From: Type-B symbiont of Plautia stali
Lineage (GTDB): Bacteria > Pseudomonadota > Gammaproteobacteria > Enterobacterales > Enterobacteriaceae
Assembly (NCBI GenBank): GCA_001485295.1
Contig: BBOA01000011.1
Span: forward strand, 1 to 64,000
Length of the DNA stretch: 64,000 nucleotides
Reading direction: 5' to 3'
Position 1 is the first letter of the stretch; the number at the start of each line of letters is the position of its first letter. A program made the position numbers and the translations under genes. The notes below the pieces were generated by a model. The model was not told where the DNA came from, searched no databases, and saw only the letters and a list, made by a program, of their open reading frames with translations. Of this stretch, positions 61,739 to 64,000 are shown in pieces.

Positions 61739-62320
61739 ATGAGATTATGTGACCGCGACATTGAAGCTTGGCTGGACAACGGCCGATTAGCCATCGATCC
61801 GCGCCCGCCGGTGGGCCGCATCAACGGTGCGACCGTGGATGTACGTCTAGGCAACCAGTTTCGCACCTTCCGCGGCCACATGGCGGCATTTATTGATTTG
61901 AGCGGTCAGAAAGACGAGGTCAGCGCTATGCTGGATCGCGTGATGAGCGAAGAAATCGTGCTGCCGGAAGGCGAAGCCTTTTTCCTCCATCCCGGCGAAC
62001 TGGCGCTGGCGGTAACCTTTGAATCGGTCACGATACCGGACGACATGGTGGGCTGGCTCGACGGCCGCTCTTCGCTGGCGCGGCTCGGCCTGATGGTGCA
62101 CGTTACCGCACACCGCATCGATCCGGGCTGGCAGGGGCGCATTGTGCTTGAATTCTATAATTCCGGCAAACTGCCGCTGGTGCTGCGTCCCGGCATGCTC
62201 ATCGGCGCGTTGAGCTTCGAACTGCTCTCCGGTCCGGCGGCGCGGCCCTATAATCGTCGCGAAGACGCCAAATATCGCGGACAGCAGAGCGCTGTCGCTA
62301 GTCGTATCGACAAAGATTAA
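61739..62320 (+). CDS. dcd: dCTP deaminase
   Basis: 193 residues, the E. coli length. [106 protein letters not shown] (the GRSSLARLG and catalytic Glu in VLEFYNSG) and [18 protein letters not shown]. It makes dUTP for dTMP synthesis, the main route in enterobacteria. Intact although the upstream udk is dead; it has its own ribosome-binding site (GGAGACAGGTACAG-type spacing). Confidence 0.97.
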   Translation: MRLCDRDIEAWLDNGRLAIDPRPPVGRINGATVDVRLGNQFRTFRGHMAAFIDLSGQKDEVSAMLDRVMSEEIVLPEGEAFFLHPGELALAVTFESVTIPDDMVGWLDGRSSLARLGLMVHVTAHRIDPGWQGRIVLEFYNSGKLPLVLRPGMLIGALSFELLSGPAARPYNRREDAKYRGQQSAVASRIDKD

Positions 62321-62340
62321 ACCGCGAACACGGGGATGTG

Positions 62341-64000
62341 ATGAAGAGAGTGATAACCACGCTGGCCATTTTACTAGTTGTCATCGTTGCAGGCATGACC
62401 GCGCTAGTGCTGATGGTCAATCCAAACGATTTTCGATCCTATATGGTTAAACAGGTCGAACAGTGCAGTGGTTATCGGCTAGAGGTGAACGGCGATCTGC
62501 GCTGGCACGTCTGGCCTAAGCTCAGCATTCTCGCCGGTCGCACCGGCCTGACCGCGCCCGGCGCGTCGCAGCCGCTGGTGATAGCGGAAAATATGCGTCT
62601 TGACGTTAATCTCTGGCCGCTGCTGTCGCATCAGCTTAGCGTCAGCCAAGTTATGCTCAGCAACGCCGTGGTACGCGCCATGCCGGAAAGCGCGCAGCAG
62701 CTGCCGCACAACGCCTCGGTGGCGCCCGCGCGTAGCGAGGCCAGCGCGCCGGTCGGCGGCTGGTCGTTCGATATCAGCCAGCTTAGCGTCGTCGACAGCC
62801 TGCTGATCTGGCGTCAACCCGGCGGCGACGAATATAACTTCCGCGATTTCAATCTCAACCTGAATCAGGACGCGCGTCATCAAGCGATGATCGCGCTTAG
62901 CACTAGCGTGACGCGCAATCAGCGAAACGCCACGCTGTCGCTGAAGGGGCAGCTTGACGCCGCGCAGTATCCGCATCGCCTGAGCGGCAAAATAGACGAA
63001 CTTAACTATGCGCTGAGCGGCGCTACTATCCCGCCGCAGGGCATTAAGGGCACGCTGAGCGCGCAGGGCAGCTGGTGCGCTGAGACGCAGCAGTTCGCGC
63101 TGACGCAGATGCAGCTCACCGCCAATGACAGCACGCTGTCTGGCGGGGCGAGCGGCAACCTGATGCAGCCGCAACAGCTCGTGCTGCAGCTGCACGCCAC
63201 CCAGCTGAACCTCGACAACCTGATGTCGGGCGCGCAACGCGCTATGGTGGCGCGCGCGCCGGTTATCGCCGCGCCGCGCGTGCAGAACAACGCCGACTCG
63301 CCACTCAGCGCGCTGGATCTGGCGTTGGATCTGAAAGCGGACAGCGCGGTCTGGCACGGTCTGAACCTGCAATCCTTCGCGCTCGACGCCACCAGCCAGC
63401 AGGGGCTGATGACGCTGCGCGCCCTGAGCGGCAGGCTCGGCGACGGCGATTTCTCCGTGCCCGGCACGGTCGATATTCGCCAGCCGGAAACGCGCGTCGC
63501 GCTGCAACCGGTGTTGAACAATATCGCTATTCAGCCGCTGCTCGCCGCTTTCGCCCTGCCGCAGTCGCTGCAGGGCAACGTCTCGCTGAAAGGCGATCTG
63601 GGCGGCGACGGGCTGTCACTGGCGGCAGCGAAACGGCAGTGGCGCGGCCAGGCACAGCTGCGCGCCAGCGACATGAAGCTGGCGCAGATCAATCTGCAGC
63701 AGATAGTGCGCCGCGCGGTCGAGCGCGCCAGCGATAAGGTCAGTAGCGACGAAGACGACGACCAAGGCATTCGCCAGATTGACGGCGATGTCACGCTGAG
63801 TAACGGCGTGCTGCGCTTGAGCAAGCTACAGGGCGAGGGTGATCGTCTGCGGTTGCAGGCCGAAGGCGAAGTGAATATGGCGCAGCAGCAGCTGGATATC
63901 AACTTTGGCCTGATGCTAAGCGGCTGGAAAGGGGACGACCGGCTGCTGCTGCTGCTGTCGCAGCAGCAGCAGCCGGTTCCGCTACGCATCTACGGCTGCT
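62341..64000 (+). CDS. asmA: AsmA, inner-membrane-anchored bridge-like lipid transport protein (cut by window end)
   Basis: Open from ATG 62341, 20 nt after the dcd stop, to the window end (553 codons; E. coli AsmA has 617). One N-terminal membrane helix (TTLAILLVVIVAGMTALVLMVN), then the AsmA beta-groove: PNDFRSYMVKQVEQ, GYRLEVNGDLRWHVWPKLSILAG, LVIAENMRLDVNLWPLLSHQLSVSQVML, SLPG-type repeats, NLQQIVRRAVERASD and the DUF3971-like C-terminal RLQAEGEVNMAQQQLDINFG. AsmA-like proteins carry phospholipids to the outer membrane. The coding is clean, with a CAG-rich stretch (QQQQ) at the edge. Confidence 0.95.
   Translation, partial: MKRVITTLAILLVVIVAGMTALVLMVNPNDFRSYMVKQVEQCSGYRLEVNGDLRWHVWPKLSILAGRTGLTAPGASQPLVIAENMRLDVNLWPLLSHQLSVSQVMLSNAVVRAMPESAQQLPHNASVAPARSEASAPVGGWSFDISQLSVVDSLLIWRQPGGDEYNFRDFNLNLNQDARHQAMIALSTSVTRNQRNATLSLKGQLDAAQYPHRLSGKIDELNYALSGATIPPQGIKGTLSAQGSWCAETQQFALTQMQLTANDSTLSGGASGNLMQPQQLVLQLHATQLNLDNLMSGAQRAMVARAPVIAAPRVQNNADSPLSALDLALDLKADSAVWHGLNLQSFALDATSQQGLMTLRALSGRLGDGDFSVPGTVDIRQPETRVALQPVLNNIAIQPLLAAFALPQSLQGNVSLKGDLGGDGLSLAAAKRQWRGQAQLRASDMKLAQINLQQIVRRAVERASDKVSSDEDDDQGIRQIDGDVTLSNGVLRLSKLQGEGDRLRLQAEGEVNMAQQQLDINFGLMLSGWKGDDRLLLLLSQQQQPVPLRIYGC

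Noticed and set aside
62479-63507. A 342-codon minus-strand frame opposite asmA
   Set aside because: The plus strand encodes a clear AsmA with no stop to the window end; the antisense frame has no family features.

Overview
The window reads as a chromosome segment of an Erwiniaceae-type enterobacterium (Pantoea/Erwinia-like) that has become host-restricted. Gene content and order largely follow the E. coli 46-50 min region, read from opgD/elaB/nrdAB/gyrA at the left to metG/mrp/yegS/baeSR/mdt/udk/dcd/asmA at the right. GC is fairly high, but about two thirds of the recognisable genes are broken by nonsense codons, frameshifts and large deletions. No transposase was recognised. The look is that of a young insect-type symbiont (for example a stinkbug gut symbiont) with GC still high and decay under way. 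The exact organism is an inference.

Layout. 1-8.1 kb: opgD remnant, elaB, dead cinA-like yfaY, then intact yfaE-nrdB-nrdA (DnaA and NrdR sites upstream) and ubiG. 8.3-17.3 kb: intact gyrA, remnants of rcsC, an MFS exporter, ompC (next to an intact-looking micF sRNA), a DUF1348 gene, intact apbE, an alkB'-'yojI fusion scar and a dead phosphopantetheinyl transferase. 17.3-30.5 kb: a tiny candidate ORF, proL tRNA, intact yejM, rplY, mepS and lpxT; dead yejL, yejK, radD, rsuA, bcr, yejABEF, pdeN, yeiR and yeiP. 30.6-38.4 kb: dead fruB/fruK/lysP, an intact FecCD-type permease plus ATPase, dead yeiG and LysR genes, intact folE, and a yeiB'-'mglC scar. 38.5-46 kb: intact sanA, maeA, metG, mrp and ahpC; dead cdd and a GNAT gene. 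46-54 kb: truncated ahpF, an AT-rich foreign patch with a muramidase-effector remnant, a thiM'-'thiD scar behind a TPP riboswitch, and a dead rspA-rspB-MFS-ydfI cluster with an intact rspR regulator. 54-64 kb: yegS intact; yegQ, baeR, baeS, mdtBCD, yegE, a PAP2 gene and udk dead; dcd and asmA intact (asmA runs off the end).

What survives is coherent. DNA precursors and topology are kept (nrdAB-yfaE, dcd, folE, gyrA), as are translation (metG, rplY, proL), cofactor and Fe-S work (mrp, apbE, ubiG), peroxide defence (ahpC, without its reductase ahpF), NAD-malic enzyme, one iron-uptake ABC pair, and above all envelope homeostasis (yejM, mepS, lpxT, sanA, yegS, asmA, elaB). What is lost is environmental sensing (rcsC, baeSR), efflux (mdt, bcr), sugar and peptide transport (fru, mgl, yej, lysP), the OmpC porin, DNA repair (alkB, radD) and nucleoside salvage (cdd, udk).

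Three non-genic signals stand out: a dispersed intergenic repeat family (five copies), a high density of CTAG, normally very rare in enterobacteria, even inside intact genes, and several well-preserved regulatory elements beside dead genes (micF/ompC, an FNR box by yegQ, a TPP riboswitch by thiM).
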